DNA of 64,000 bases from Bog-473 sp036489775 (GCA_036489775.1 DASXFC010000011.1:1-64000), one strand, 5' to 3'; shown: positions 15,417 through 24,726, counted from the stretch's first letter. Numbers and translations are program-made. The notes: generated by a model from the sequence alone, not told the origin.

Positions 15417-18400
15417 TCAGGCGACGAAGTACTTGGCTTCGGGGTGGTGGCAGATGATGGCGTCGGTGGTCTGCTCGGGGTGGAGCTGGAATCCCTCGCT
15501 CACCACCACTCCGATGCGCTCGCCGCCGAGCAGGTCGACCACCTTGGCGTTGTCGTTCAGTTCCGGGCAGGCCGGGTAGCCCCACGAGTAGCGACCGCCC
15601 CGGTAGGTCTGGCGGAAGAGTCCGGCCAACGAGGGGCCGTCCTGATCGGCGAACCCGAGCTCCTCGCGGATGCGGTGGTGCCAGTACTCGGCGGTGGCCT
15701 CGGCCATTTCGACGCTCAGGCCGTGGAGGAAGAGATAGTTCTGATACTCGTTCTCGGCGAAGAGCCGAGCCGTCTCTTCTGAGGCGCGCTCGCCAATCGT
15801 GCAAAGCATGAAGCTGGCGAAGTCCTCCTCGCCCGAATCAGTCGAGCGGAAGAAGTCCGAGATGCAGAGCCACGGTTCCTTCTTCTGGCGCGGGAAGCTG
15901 TAACGCATCCATTCAGAAGTACGTGATTCGTCCTTCCAGATGATGAGGTCGTTACCCTCGGAATTGGCGGCGAAGTGGCCATAGGCCACCTGGGGGATCA
16001 GGAGATCCGCCTCCTTCGCCTTCGAGAGCTCCTCGCGCAAGGTGGCCTTCACCCGCTCCTTGAATTCATCGTCGTTCTCGCCGTTCTCGGGCCGGAAACC
16101 CCACTGGTTGCGGAAGAGGGCGGTCAGGTTGAGGTACTCGGCGATGCCGTCGAGCGGAATGCCCTTGGCCACCCGTGAACCCACGAAGGGCGGCTTGAAC
16201 AGCTCGTTGTCAGCGGCCACCGCGGAGCGGCTGGGCTGACCCTCGACGGGGCTGTTGTCCTCCTCGCGGAACCGGCTGGGCACGTTGCGGGTGGAGATCT
16301 CGCGGCCGAAGTCGGGGTCGACCTCACCCGACTTCTTGAGCTCGACCAGGCGGTCCATGGTGCGCAGTCCTTCAAAAGCATCGCGCCCGTAGAAGACGCG
16401 GCCTTGGTAGATCTCGCGCAGGTCGCGCTCGACGTAGGTGCGGGTCAGGGCGGCTCCCCCGAGGAGGATCGGGAACTCAGCCAGCTTGCGCTCATTGAGC
16501 TCGACCAGGTTCTCGCGCATGATGAGAGTGGACTTGACCAGGAGCCCGCTCATGCCGATGGCATCGGCCTTGTGCTCCTCGGCTGCCGTGATCATCTCGT
16601 TGATCCCGACCTTGATCCCGAGGTTCACCACCTCGTACCCGTTGTTGGTCAGGATGATGTCGACCAGGTTCTTGCCGATGTCATGGACGTCGCCCTTGAC
16701 GGTGGCCAGCACCACGGTGCCCTTGCCGCCCTGGTCAGCCTTTTCCATGTGCGGCTCGAGAAAGGCCACGGCCGCTTTCATGGTCTCGGCCGATTGCAAG
16801 ACGAAGGGAAGCTGCATCTCGCCCGAGGCGAAGCGTTCACCGACCACCTTCATGCCCTCGAGCAGGATGTCGTTCACGATGGCCAGGGCCGGCAGGTCCG
16901 ACTCCAGTGCTTCGGTCAGGTCACCGTCCAGCCCGTTGCGGTTGCCGTCGATGATGCGCTGCGACAGGCGACGATCGACCGGCCAGTCGAGGTGCTCATC
17001 AGCCGCATTCGAATTGACGGTGGCTCCCTCGAAGAGGGCCAGCAGCTCTTGCAGCGGGTCGTAGTCGTCGGTCCGGCGGTTGTAGACCAGATCGAGGCAG
17101 ATCTCCTTGGCCCGATCCTCGATCCTCGACAGCGGGAGGATCTTCGAGGGGTGCACGATGGCCGCGTCGAGCCCGGCCTCGATGCACTCGTGCAGGAAGA
17201 CCGAGTTGAGGACCTGCCGGGCCGCTGGGTTCAGGCCGAACGACACGTTGGAAAGGCCCAGCACGGTGGAGACGCCGGGGAGCTGGGACTTGATGGCTTT
17301 GATGCCCTCGATGGTCTCGATTCCATCGTTCCGGCTCTCCTCCATACCGGTGGAGAGCGGGAGGACCAGGGCGTCGAACATCAGGTCCTCGGGCTCGAGG
17401 CCGTAGCGGTTGACCGCGATGTCGAGGATGTTGCGGGCGGCCCGCAGTTTCCACTCGGCCGTACGGGCCTGACCCTCTTCGTCGATGCAGGTGCAGACCA
17501 CGGCGGCACCGAACTCGCGGGCGAGACGCAGGAACGTGTCGAGCCGCGTGCCGGGCTCGTCACCTTCCTCGAGGTTGACGGAGTTGAGAATGGGTCGACC
17601 GCCGATCCACTCCAGGGCGGCCCGGACCACCGGCCCTTCGGTGGAGTCCACCATCAGTGGCACGCTGGCCTGGGTGGCGAAGCGGCTGGCCACCTCGCGC
17701 ATGTCGGCCACGCCGTCGGCGCCGGTGTAGTCGACACAGACGTCGATGACGTGGGCGCCTTCCTTGATCTGCTCTCGGGCCATCCCCACGCAGGTGTCCC
17801 AGTCGGCCTCGAGCATGGCCTGGCGGAACTTCTTCGACCCGTTGGCGTTGGTCCGCTCACCGACACCGAGGAAAGAGGACTCCTGGCGGAATGGGACGGC
17901 CGTATAGATGGAGGCCGCACTCGGCTCGTAGACCGGGTTCCGGGTCGCCGGCGTGGCGCCGGCACACCGCTCGACCACGGCAGCCAGGTGTTCGGGGGTC
18001 GTCCCGCAGCACCCGCCGATACAGGTCACACCGAACTCGGTGACGAAACGGTGGAGGTGGTCGGCCAGGCTCTCGGGGGTGAGGTCGTAGTGCATCTTGC
18101 CGTCGACCACCGAGGGCAGACCGGCGTTGGGAATGGTCGAGATCGGGACGCGGCTGGCCTCGGAGAGGTGGCGGACCGCTTCGCTCATCTCGACCGGCCC
18201 GGTGGCACAGTTGAGCCCGACCACGTCGACCTGCATGGCATCGAGGACGGTGAGCGCGGCGCCGATTTCGGTGCCGGGCAGCATGCGTCCGGTCAGCTCG
18301 ATGGTGACTTGCACCTGAAGGGGGACGATACGGCCGAGCTCGACCATGGCCCGGCGGGCGCCGTTGATGGCGGACTTGGCCGAGAGGAGGTCGAAGACGG

Positions 18401-18920
18401 TTTCGATCAGGAGGAAGTCGACGCCGCCCTCGAGGAGGCCCAGAGCCTGTTCCTGGTACGCGTCGCGCAAGTCGGCATAGGGAATGTGGCCCAGTGTCGG
18501 GAACTTGGTGCCCGGGCCCATGCTTCCGGCCACCCAGCGCGGACGCTCCGGCGTCGAGAATTCGTCGGCCACTGCCCTGGCCAGCTCGGCCCCCCTCCGG
18601 CTGATTTCCCGGGCCCGGTCGGCCAAGTCGTATTCGACCAGGACCACCGACGAGGAGCCAAAGGTGTCGGTCTCGACGACGTCGCAGCCCACTTCGTAGA
18701 ACGACCGGTGCACCTGGGAGATGAGGTCGGGACGGGTGTCGATGAGGATCTCGTTGCAGCCCTCGAGGGCCGGCCCGCCGAAGTCCTCGGGGCTCAAGCC
18801 CAGGATCTGCAAGTTGGTGCCCATGGCTCCGTCGAAGATCACGACGCGCTCCCGCAGCGCCTGCAGGTAGGACGAGGCGCTGGGATCGAGACGTCCGAGG
18901 AGCTCGGGGGAGGGGGACAT
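15417..18920 (-). CDS. metH: cobalamin-dependent methionine synthase
   Basis: A 1167-residue modular enzyme transferring methyl from methyltetrahydrofolate to homocysteine. Domains in order are: homocysteine-binding barrel (about 15-325) with zinc cysteines including C304 and C305 in GGCCGTTPEH; pterin-binding barrel (about 350-620; GERTNANGSKKFR); cobalamin cap (about 650-735); Rossmann cobalamin domain with VKGDVHDIGKNLV, where H746 is the lower cobalt ligand; and the activation domain (about 900-1160; WGYPACPELNDN) that rebinds SAM. All domains are intact. ATG 18920 is chosen for its GGGGAGGGGGA-type upstream context. It is divergent from an adenosyltransferase across 62 bp, too short for a cobalamin riboswitch. 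It cooperates with ahcY at the other end of the window in the methyl cycle. Confidence 0.97.
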   Translation of the reverse strand: MSPSPELLGRLDPSASSYLQALRERVVIFDGAMGTNLQILGLSPEDFGGPALEGCNEILIDTRPDLISQVHRSFYEVGCDVVETDTFGSSSVVLVEYDLADRAREISRRGAELARAVADEFSTPERPRWVAGSMGPGTKFPTLGHIPYADLRDAYQEQALGLLEGGVDFLLIETVFDLLSAKSAINGARRAMVELGRIVPLQVQVTIELTGRMLPGTEIGAALTVLDAMQVDVVGLNCATGPVEMSEAVRHLSEASRVPISTIPNAGLPSVVDGKMHYDLTPESLADHLHRFVTEFGVTCIGGCCGTTPEHLAAVVERCAGATPATRNPVYEPSAASIYTAVPFRQESSFLGVGERTNANGSKKFRQAMLEADWDTCVGMAREQIKEGAHVIDVCVDYTGADGVADMREVASRFATQASVPLMVDSTEGPVVRAALEWIGGRPILNSVNLEEGDEPGTRLDTFLRLAREFGAAVVCTCIDEEGQARTAEWKLRAARNILDIAVNRYGLEPEDLMFDALVLPLSTGMEESRNDGIETIEGIKAIKSQLPGVSTVLGLSNVSFGLNPAARQVLNSVFLHECIEAGLDAAIVHPSKILPLSRIEDRAKEICLDLVYNRRTDDYDPLQELLALFEGATVNSNAADEHLDWPVDRRLSQRIIDGNRNGLDGDLTEALESDLPALAIVNDILLEGMKVVGERFASGEMQLPFVLQSAETMKAAVAFLEPHMEKADQGGKGTVVLATVKGDVHDIGKNLVDIILTNNGYEVVNLGIKVGINEMITAAEEHKADAIGMSGLLVKSTLIMRENLVELNERKLAEFPILLGGAALTRTYVERDLREIYQGRVFYGRDAFEGLRTMDRLVELKKSGEVDPDFGREISTRNVPSRFREEDNSPVEGQPSRSAVAADNELFKPPFVGSRVAKGIPLDGIAEYLNLTALFRNQWGFRPENGENDDEFKERVKATLREELSKAKEADLLIPQVAYGHFAANSEGNDLIIWKDESRTSEWMRYSFPRQKKEPWLCISDFFRSTDSGEEDFASFMLCTIGERASEETARLFAENEYQNYLFLHGLSVEMAEATAEYWHHRIREELGFADQDGPSLAGLFRQTYRGGRYSWGYPACPELNDNAKVVDLLGGERIGVVVSEGFQLHPEQTTDAIICHHPEAKYFVA

Positions 18921-18982
18921 GGTCGGTACAGGATACCGGCGCCCCCCGGTGCTCCAGGACTGGACCATTAACATCCGGCCTG

Positions 18983-19537
18983 ATGGCGCAGCCCAGGATC
19001 TACACCAAGCGCGGTGACGACGGCACCACCGGGCTCAGCTATGGGGGACGGGTCCGGAAGGACTCACTTCAGATTGAGCTGAACGGCGTGGTCGACGAGA
19101 CGCAGGCGGTCATGGGCCTGGCCCGGGCCTCGACCGAGGACGGCTCGGAGGCCAACGACCTGCTGGTCTCCCTTTGCCGGGACCTCTACCTGGTCATGGC
19201 CGAAATCGCCGTGCTGCCCGAGAATCGGCACAAGGCACTGGCGGCGGGTTCGGTGGTGACGCCCGAGATGGTGGTTCGGCTGGAGGAGAAGATCGACGAG
19301 TTGCTCGAGCGATTCGACATGCCGACCGACTTCACCATTCCGGGCAAGAACGCCACGACTGCCGCGCTCGATCTGGCCCGGACGGTGGCCCGGCGGGCGG
19401 AACGGCTCTGGGTCCAGGGGCCCATCGAGGGTTCACTGGTCGGGGCCTATCTGAACCGGCTGTCCGACCTCTTGTGGGCCATGGCCCGATGGCAGGAAGG
19501 TCCCGAGCACGAGCTGTCCAAGCAGGTCGGCTCCTGA
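18983..19537 (+). CDS. PduO-type cob(I)alamin adenosyltransferase
   Basis: A 184-residue trimeric ATP:cob(I)alamin adenosyltransferase making adenosylcobalamin. The N-terminal ATP-binding motif is TKRGDDGTTGLSYGGRV. The helical core has LNGVVDETQA, and the C-terminal signature RTVARRAERLW contains the arginine/glutamate pair needed for catalysis. Length is typical of the single-domain PduO/MMAB family. ATG 18983 follows the divergent metH start by 62 bp. MetH itself uses methylcobalamin, so this enzyme serves adenosylcobalamin-dependent enzymes elsewhere, or cobalamin salvage. The gene converges on the nitroreductase gene with a 14-bp gap. Confidence 0.93.
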   Translation: MAQPRIYTKRGDDGTTGLSYGGRVRKDSLQIELNGVVDETQAVMGLARASTEDGSEANDLLVSLCRDLYLVMAEIAVLPENRHKALAAGSVVTPEMVVRLEEKIDELLERFDMPTDFTIPGKNATTAALDLARTVARRAERLWVQGPIEGSLVGAYLNRLSDLLWAMARWQEGPEHELSKQVGS

Positions 19538-19551
19538 TCGCCGCGGCACAC

Positions 19552-20163
19552 TCAGGTCCAGGCGCCCCAGTGGATTCGGTCGGCGCCTGAGGGTCGGGCA
19601 CGATCCAGCGATCCCGAGGGCCGGTCGTTGCCGTCGGGATACCCGAGGAGGACGGCGCAGAAGAGCCGCCACTCGGAGGGCACTCCGAGTCGGGTGGCCA
19701 GGACGTCCTCTCCCTTGAAAGCACCGAGGACGCAGGCGCCGAGTCCGGCATCGACCGCGGCCAGCAGTACCGTCATGACCCCGAAGGCGGCATCGCCGGT
19801 CCAGTAGGGAACGGGCCAGCGGTCGGCGCCATCACCCAGGTCGGAGACCGCCGCCTTGTCGGGCTCGCCGTAGCGCTCCACGTACGCCTCGGCCGAGGCG
19901 TAGGAGAGGAGCACGACCGGCGCCCGGCGCATGGCCGCGAAGCGATCGCTGGCTTCCCGCCAGGGGGCGTCGGTGGTGGCATCCCAATAGGCGGAGGTCT
20001 GGTCGTCCCCGCTCAGGACGACCCAGGCGGTGCCGCCGGTGTTGCCGGCCGTCGGGGCGCGCAGGGCCGCCGCAAGGATGCGTTCGAGAGCGGTGCGCTC
20101 GACCGGATCGGTCCGGAAACTGCGGACCATCGCTCGGCGCCCGATGGCCTCGTACAGCTCCAT
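19552..20163 (-). CDS. nitroreductase-family FMN oxidoreductase
   Basis: 203 residues. The start MELYEAIGRRAMVRSFRTDP matches the nitroreductase phosphate-binding arm (RRAMVRSF), followed by the helix ILAAALRAPTAGNTGGTAWV and, later, the FMN-contacting segment DAGLGACVLGAFKGE. These enzymes are FMN dimers reducing nitro groups, quinones or flavin-like substrates with NAD(P)H. The true substrate is unknown. ATG 20163 is chosen because the family motif starts immediately; seven extra upstream residues are unlikely. Divergent from the rhodanese-MoeB gene across about 108 bp. Confidence 0.88.
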   Translation of the reverse strand: MELYEAIGRRAMVRSFRTDPVERTALERILAAALRAPTAGNTGGTAWVVLSGDDQTSAYWDATTDAPWREASDRFAAMRRAPVVLLSYASAEAYVERYGEPDKAAVSDLGDGADRWPVPYWTGDAAFGVMTVLLAAVDAGLGACVLGAFKGEDVLATRLGVPSEWRLFCAVLLGYPDGNDRPSGSLDRARPSGADRIHWGAWT

Positions 20164-20271
20164 CCGAGCAGTCTGGCAGCACAAAGGCCTGGTCGGGCCC
20201 CCTGGGGAATGTTGACCCCGCTGGTAGTGTTTTAGGTCCCAGAACCGATGCGGCTGTCCTGGAGGACGCAG

Positions 20272-21429
20272 ATGCCCACACCCCGAGATCTACTCAACGA
20301 AGCCAAGGCCGCCATCCGCGAGATCGAGCCGCCTGACGCCGAACCCTTGGTGGGGAAGGTGACCTTCCTCGATGTCCGTGAGCCCGACGAGTACGAGCAG
20401 GGTGCCATTCCGGGTGCCGTGCACCTGCCCCGGGGCCACCTCGAGTTCCAGGTCGAGGGCAAGCTGCCCGACAAGGACGCGCCGCTGGTCGTGTACTGCG
20501 CCGGTGGGGTGCGCTCGGCCTTTGCGGCCAAGACGCTCGGGGACCTCGGGTACCGCGACGTCCAGTCGCTGATCGGTGGCTTCAACAAGTGGAAGGACGA
20601 CGGGCGCCCCTGGTCGGCTCCGCGCACGCTGACCCCGGCCCAGCGCAACCGCTACCAGCGCCACCTGCTCCTGCCCGAGGTGGGCGAGGTGGGCCAGCTC
20701 AAGTTGCTCGACTCCAAGGTGCTGTTGCTGGGCGCCGGCGGACTGGGCTCACCGGCCGCGCTGTACCTGGCGGCGGCCGGGGTGGGCACGATCGGCATCA
20801 TCGACATGGACGTGGTGGACGAGTCGAACCTGCAGCGGCAGATCCTGCACAACATGGACCGGGTCGGCCATCGCAAGGTCGATTCGGCCAAGACGACGCT
20901 GACCGCCCTCAACCCTGACGTCAACGTGGTGACCTACGACGTCCGGTTGGGCGCCGACAACATCTTGGACATCATCGACGGCTACGACGTCATCGTCGAC
21001 GGCACCGACAACTTCCCGACGCGCTACCTGGTGAACGATGCGTCGCTGCTCAAGCGCATCCCGGTCATCCACGGGTCGATCTTCCGCTTCGAGGGGCAGG
21101 CCACGGTCTTCGACCCCTACAACGGGCCGTGCTACCGCTGCCTCATCCCCGAGCCGCCCCCGGCCGAGCTGGCGCCGTCGTGCTCCGAGGCCGGCGTGCT
21201 GGGCGTGCTGCCCGGCATCATCGGCTCGATCCAGGCCGTCGAGGCCATCAAGATGCTGCTCGGTATCGGTGACCCGCTCATCGGCCGCCTGCTGGCCTAC
21301 GACTCGCTCGAGCAGTCGTTCCGGACCTTCAAGGTGCGACGCGACCCCAAGTGCCCGGCGTGCGGTGAGGAGGCCGGCGAGATCGTCATCGCCGAGTACG
21401 ACGAGCTCTGCATGCCCCATCGGCACTAG
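20272..21429 (+). CDS. rhodanese domain fused to MoeB/ThiF-type adenylyltransferase
   Basis: 385 residues. Residues about 15-115 are a rhodanese with active cysteine C76 in VVYCAGGVRSA. Residues about 120-385 are an E1-like adenylyltransferase: Gly-rich ATP loop VLLLGAGGLGSPAALYLAAA, then DMDVVDESNLQRQILH, and two zinc CxxC pairs (CYRC and CPAC). It should adenylate the C-terminal glycine of a ubiquitin-like sulfur carrier (MoaD/ThiS/CysO type) and load sulfur through the rhodanese cysteine. Mycobacterial MoeZ has the rhodanese at the C-terminus, so the order is reversed here. ATG 20272 is set by GGAGG six bases upstream; a longer frame from 20248 lacks this. No carrier gene is adjacent. Confidence 0.92.
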   Translation: MPTPRDLLNEAKAAIREIEPPDAEPLVGKVTFLDVREPDEYEQGAIPGAVHLPRGHLEFQVEGKLPDKDAPLVVYCAGGVRSAFAAKTLGDLGYRDVQSLIGGFNKWKDDGRPWSAPRTLTPAQRNRYQRHLLLPEVGEVGQLKLLDSKVLLLGAGGLGSPAALYLAAAGVGTIGIIDMDVVDESNLQRQILHNMDRVGHRKVDSAKTTLTALNPDVNVVTYDVRLGADNILDIIDGYDVIVDGTDNFPTRYLVNDASLLKRIPVIHGSIFRFEGQATVFDPYNGPCYRCLIPEPPPAELAPSCSEAGVLGVLPGIIGSIQAVEAIKMLLGIGDPLIGRLLAYDSLEQSFRTFKVRRDPKCPACGEEAGEIVIAEYDELCMPHRH

Positions 21430-21445
21430 GCGCTCCCTGACCTGA

Positions 21446-21467
21446 GCGGGACCTCACGAGGTCCCGC
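21446..21467 (+). terminator. hairpin after the MoeB-like gene, candidate terminator
   Basis: GCGGGACCTC and GAGGTCCCGC form a perfect 10-bp inverted repeat separated by two bases, 16 bp past the stop at 21429. There is no following T-run, so it is a strong hairpin but not a canonical intrinsic terminator. That form is common in high-G+C actinobacteria. Confidence 0.55.
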
Positions 21468-21484
21468 CGGGTAGGTTGCGGTCC

Positions 21485-22348
21485 ATGGACGTGGACGACT
21501 ACGAGGGTGGGGCGTTGACCGAGCGGTTCGGGGTCAACGGCGTGGAGCTGGCTTGGGCCTCCTGGGGCGAGCCGAAGGCGGGCGAGCCGCCGTTCGTGCT
21601 CTGCCACGGCTTTACCGGTTCGGCTTTCGACTTCTCACTGGAGATCCCGACTCTGGCCAAGTCGCGCCAGGTGGTGGCACTCGACCAGCGCGGGCACGGG
21701 CGATCGACCAACTGCGGGGAAGAGGTCAAATACTCAGGCGACATCCTGGCCGATGATCTGATCGCCTTTCTCGAGCACGTGGGCGGCGGCCAGCCGGTCG
21801 ATCTGCTGGGCCATTCCATGGGCGGGGTGATCTCGCAGCTGGTCACGCTGGCCCGTCCCGACCTGGTCCGCTCACTCATCTTGATGGACACCAGCGGCTG
21901 GTCATTCGTGATCGAAGACGAGGCCGTCCGGAACTTCGTGCAGGGATTCATCACCAAGTTCGACCCGGCCCGCGGCATGCCGCCGCCACCCAAGTTCAAG
22001 AGTCCCGAAGACGTACTGATCGAGGCGGCCACGGACGAGGAGTGGCGAAACGCCAAGGAGTCCCTCTACTTCGGCATGGACCCCTATGCCTACAAGGCGC
22101 TGGGCATGGTGCTGGCCATCGACGACAGCATCGACCTGCGGCCCCAGCTGGGCTCGATCACCTGCCCGGTGACTGTGGTGGTCGGCGAGCTCGACCACCC
22201 CTTCATTGACCATGCCACCGAATTGGCCGCAACGGTGGCCCACGGCCGGGTCGAGATCATCGACGGGGCGTACCACTCGCCACAGCTCACGCATGCCGAC
22301 GCCTGGCGTGCCGCGCTGGAGACGCATCTGGTGGCGGCGCATGGCTGA
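21485..22348 (+). CDS. alpha/beta hydrolase
   Basis: 287 residues, a complete alpha/beta hydrolase. The oxyanion loop is VLCHGFTGSAFDF, the nucleophile elbow is LLGHSMGGVISQ, the likely catalytic acid is in VVGELDHPF, and the histidine is in DGAYHSPQ. No signal peptide, so cytoplasmic. Esterase, lactonase or haloalkane-type substrates cannot be separated by motif alone. ATG 21485 is preferred over an upstream TTG. It overlaps the following aldo-keto reductase gene by 8 bp, indicating an operon. Confidence 0.88.
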   Translation: MDVDDYEGGALTERFGVNGVELAWASWGEPKAGEPPFVLCHGFTGSAFDFSLEIPTLAKSRQVVALDQRGHGRSTNCGEEVKYSGDILADDLIAFLEHVGGGQPVDLLGHSMGGVISQLVTLARPDLVRSLILMDTSGWSFVIEDEAVRNFVQGFITKFDPARGMPPPPKFKSPEDVLIEAATDEEWRNAKESLYFGMDPYAYKALGMVLAIDDSIDLRPQLGSITCPVTVVVGELDHPFIDHATELAATVAHGRVEIIDGAYHSPQLTHADAWRAALETHLVAAHG

Positions 22349-23348
22349 CGTAGGGGTGCCCCAGGCGGAAGACCGCGTCGAACTGGGCGACTCGGGGATC
22401 TCAATTCCTCCGCTCGGCGTCGGCACCTGGGCCTGGGGCGACAAGGGCACCTGGGGCATGGGTGGGTACGACACCTCCTTCAGCGAAGCGACCATCCTCG
22501 AGGCCTGGCAGGCCTCCATCGAAGCCGGGGTGGTGCTGTTCGACACGGCCGAGATCTACGGGCGGGGCGAGAGCGAGCGCATCATCGGCCGACTGCTCCA
22601 GCAGGACCCTTCGGCCCGGGCCAAGGTGGTCATCGCTTCGAAGTTCATGCCGACGCCCTGGAAGCTGGCGGTGACGTCGGCGCTGGTCTCGGCGGCCAAG
22701 GCTTCCCGTGACCGCCTGGGCGTCGACTCGATCGACTTGTACCAGATCCATGGGCCGGTCTCGCTGCGCGGCCACGAGGCCTTGGCGGAGGCGCTGGCCG
22801 AGGCGCACCGCCAGGGGCTGGCCAAGGCGGTCGGCGTCTCGAACTACTCAGCCAAGGAGACACGCTCGATGGACGCGGCGCTGCGCAAGCGGGGACTGCG
22901 GCTGGCCAGCAACCAGATCGAGTTCTCGCTCCTGCGCGCCATGCCCGAGCGCGATGGCCTGCTGGCGGCATGCCGGGAGTTGGGCGTCGTCCCGCTGGCG
23001 TACTCGCCGATCGGTCAGGGCCGCCTCACGGGGAAGTACTCGGCCAACAACCCACCGCCCAAGGCGCGGACCTTCTCCAACCACCCGATGGTGCAGGTCG
23101 ACAAGATCGTGGCTGAACTGCGGCGGATCGGCGGGGCCAACGGCGGCAAGACGCCCAGCCAGGTGGCGCTGGCCTGGATCATCGCCAAAGGCGCCGTGCC
23201 CATCCCGGGGGCCAAGAACCGGGCCCAGGCCCAGGAAAACGCCGGGTCACTGGGATGGAAGCTGAGTGCCGAGGACCTGGCCGCGCTCGACGAGCTGGCC
23301 CTCTACGGCCGGCGCACCGTCTCGTCCCGCTTCTGGCAGCACGGCTGA
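22341..23348 (+). CDS. aldo/keto reductase
   Basis: 335 residues with an (alpha/beta)8 fold. The catalytic tetrad residues are visible as D in LFDTAE, Y in IYGRGESE, K in VIASKFMP and H in YQIHGPVS. The NADPH-binding end is IPGAKNRAQAQENAG. The protein resembles the aldo-keto reductase group related to plant pyridoxal reductase-like proteins. ATG 22341 lies inside the end of the hydrolase gene; longer frames upstream are hydrolase shadow. Probable carbonyl reduction coupled to the hydrolase; substrate unknown. Confidence 0.9.
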   Translation: MADVGVPQAEDRVELGDSGISIPPLGVGTWAWGDKGTWGMGGYDTSFSEATILEAWQASIEAGVVLFDTAEIYGRGESERIIGRLLQQDPSARAKVVIASKFMPTPWKLAVTSALVSAAKASRDRLGVDSIDLYQIHGPVSLRGHEALAEALAEAHRQGLAKAVGVSNYSAKETRSMDAALRKRGLRLASNQIEFSLLRAMPERDGLLAACRELGVVPLAYSPIGQGRLTGKYSANNPPPKARTFSNHPMVQVDKIVAELRRIGGANGGKTPSQVALAWIIAKGAVPIPGAKNRAQAQENAGSLGWKLSAEDLAALDELALYGRRTVSSRFWQHG

Positions 23349-23364
23349 CGGAGGCCGGCCACTC

Positions 23365-24279
23365 TCACGTCATCGTCAAAAGGAGCACCGGCGTGGCCAG
23401 GAGCGCGATCGCCCCGGCTCCAGCCCACCACGCCGTGCGGCGAGAGGTGCGTGGGGACTCGATGAGGCGAGAGATTCTGGCCGGTACACCGGTCCCGCTG
23501 GCGCGGAACACGGCGGCCGGGAGCGTGTCCGGAGTGGCGAGCCTGAGCAGAGCTGAGGCCAATGCGGCTGGATTGTGGCGCCGAGCCGCGTGGTCATCGG
23601 CGGCCATCTCGAGGAGCTCGCGCATCGCCTCGGGCGCCAGTGTGGCGTAAGGGATGAAACGGAACAGATCCCACAACCGGGTCATGGGAAGGAGTACCAA
23701 GCCATGACGCCCGTGTATGTGGCCGCGTTCATGATCGAGCACGGCCGCCAGTTCCTCACCACTGAGTGCTGCAAGCGCTCCCGTGGTCACCACGATGCGC
23801 GGATGGATCCCCGGTACGCAGTAGGCGACGGCTCGCGGGTCCTCGATCAGCATGGTGCCCGGGTGCCCGGGATTCACCCGGGCGATGAGGTTGACCAGGA
23901 GGCGATGGCGAGCGCGGACGCGTAGGGTCTTCCAGACGGTGGCCAGCGCCACGAAAGCCAGCACGATGGCCAGGTCGGCGGCCAAGGTGAGTCCGAGCGC
24001 ATCGGGCAGTCCCAGTCCACGAAGAGGGTGACCGTCAAGAAGCCCGGCTCCAAGGCGGGCGATCCCGCCGAAAAAGCCAACGTGGAACCGGGCCACCGCC
24101 ACGCACAGGCCCGACCCGATGAATGCGATAGCGGCACTCAGTCCAAGCGACTGCCACACCAGGACAGCCATCCGTGGCGCCTTGGACACCCAACCAGCGT
24201 GGCGAAGAGTGATCGTCGCCGGGCCAATGAGCGCCGTCGCGATGATGGCGAGCAGGAGGGCCGTGAGGAGAAGGCTCAT
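23365..24279 (-). CDS. M56-family membrane metallopeptidase (BlaR1-like)
   Basis: 304 residues with predicted membrane segments near 3-20, 38-62, 98-118 and 282-302. The zinc-protease motif HERGH is at 183-187 after LSGEELAAVLD, with a plausible third ligand in LLEMAADDHAARR. In this family the membrane protease responds to a signal and leads to cleavage of the BlaI-type repressor encoded beside it. There is no extracellular penicillin-binding sensor domain, so it is the short form common in actinobacteria and is not evidence for beta-lactam sensing. Its ATG overlaps the repressor gene stop as ATGA. Confidence 0.85.
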   Translation of the reverse strand: MSLLLTALLLAIIATALIGPATITLRHAGWVSKAPRMAVLVWQSLGLSAAIAFIGSGLCVAVARFHVGFFGGIARLGAGLLDGHPLRGLGLPDALGLTLAADLAIVLAFVALATVWKTLRVRARHRLLVNLIARVNPGHPGTMLIEDPRAVAYCVPGIHPRIVVTTGALAALSGEELAAVLDHERGHIHGRHGLVLLPMTRLWDLFRFIPYATLAPEAMRELLEMAADDHAARRHNPAALASALLRLATPDTLPAAVFRASGTGVPARISRLIESPRTSRRTAWWAGAGAIALLATPVLLLTMT

Positions 24280-24668
24280 CGTTCCTTCTGGTCCTCGGGC
24301 TGGTCGACCCGATCCAAGGCTTCACGGAGAACCAGTGCTTCCTCGGGTGACATGACCTCGGCGAAGCGAACGAGGGCGGCTCCCCGGTCCTTGGCCCCGC
24401 CGAGCGCTTCCACCATCAGCTCGGCGGTGAACGAGGAGCGGCTGGCCGTTGCGGAAAAGAGATGGGCCCGGCCGACGGCGAGGCGTGCCACCAGGTGCTT
24501 GCGGCGCAGGCGATCGAGAATGGTCAGCACGGTCGTGTAGGCGCGGTCAGGAAGCTGATCGGCGATCTGACGCCCGCTCATCGGCTCGCCCATCGAACTC
24601 CAGAGAACCTCCATAACCCTTCGCTCGAGTTCGCCCAGACGGGCCACCGCACTCCCTTCGATCTGCAC
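24276..24668 (-). CDS. BlaI/CopY-family repressor
   Basis: 130 residues. The winged helix is LGELERRVMEVLWSS followed by MSGRQIADQLPDRAYTTVLT and ILDRLRRKHLVARLAVGRAH. The C-terminal helices give dimerisation, and the stretch ASRSSFTAELMVEALGG is where BlaI proteins are cleaved by the partner protease. GTG 24668 gives the expected length; upstream sequence in frame contains the operator region and is not coding. It forms an operon with the M56 peptidase and is divergent from ctaG, whose promoter region it probably shares. Confidence 0.87.
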   Translation of the reverse strand: MQIEGSAVARLGELERRVMEVLWSSMGEPMSGRQIADQLPDRAYTTVLTILDRLRRKHLVARLAVGRAHLFSATASRSSFTAELMVEALGGAKDRGAALVRFAEVMSPEEALVLREALDRVDQPEDQKER

Positions 24669-24694
24669 TGGCCCATGGCCACGCCGCTTTGAAC

Positions 24695-24711
24695 TTCTAC
24701 AGAGCGTAGTA
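24695..24711. promoter_or_regulatory. candidate BlaI operator
   Basis: TTCTAC-AGAGC-GTAGTA is an imperfect inverted repeat (5 of 6 arm positions) resembling the TACTAC/GTAGTA arms of BlaI/MecI operators. It lies between the blaI-like gene (start 24668) and ctaG (start 24727), so one dimer could regulate both directions. Confidence 0.5.
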
Positions 24712-24726
24712 GTAGGGTCACCGCCC

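Noticed and set aside
16404..18971. 855-codon open frame antisense to metH
   Set aside because: It lies wholly opposite metH, has a His/Asp/Val-rich shadow composition with no domains, and metH itself is unmistakable. High G+C content commonly creates such frames.
18921..18982. Possible cobalamin riboswitch between metH and the adenosyltransferase
   Set aside because: The gap is only 62 bp, too short for the roughly 200-nt aptamer, and no B12-box-like sequence is seen.
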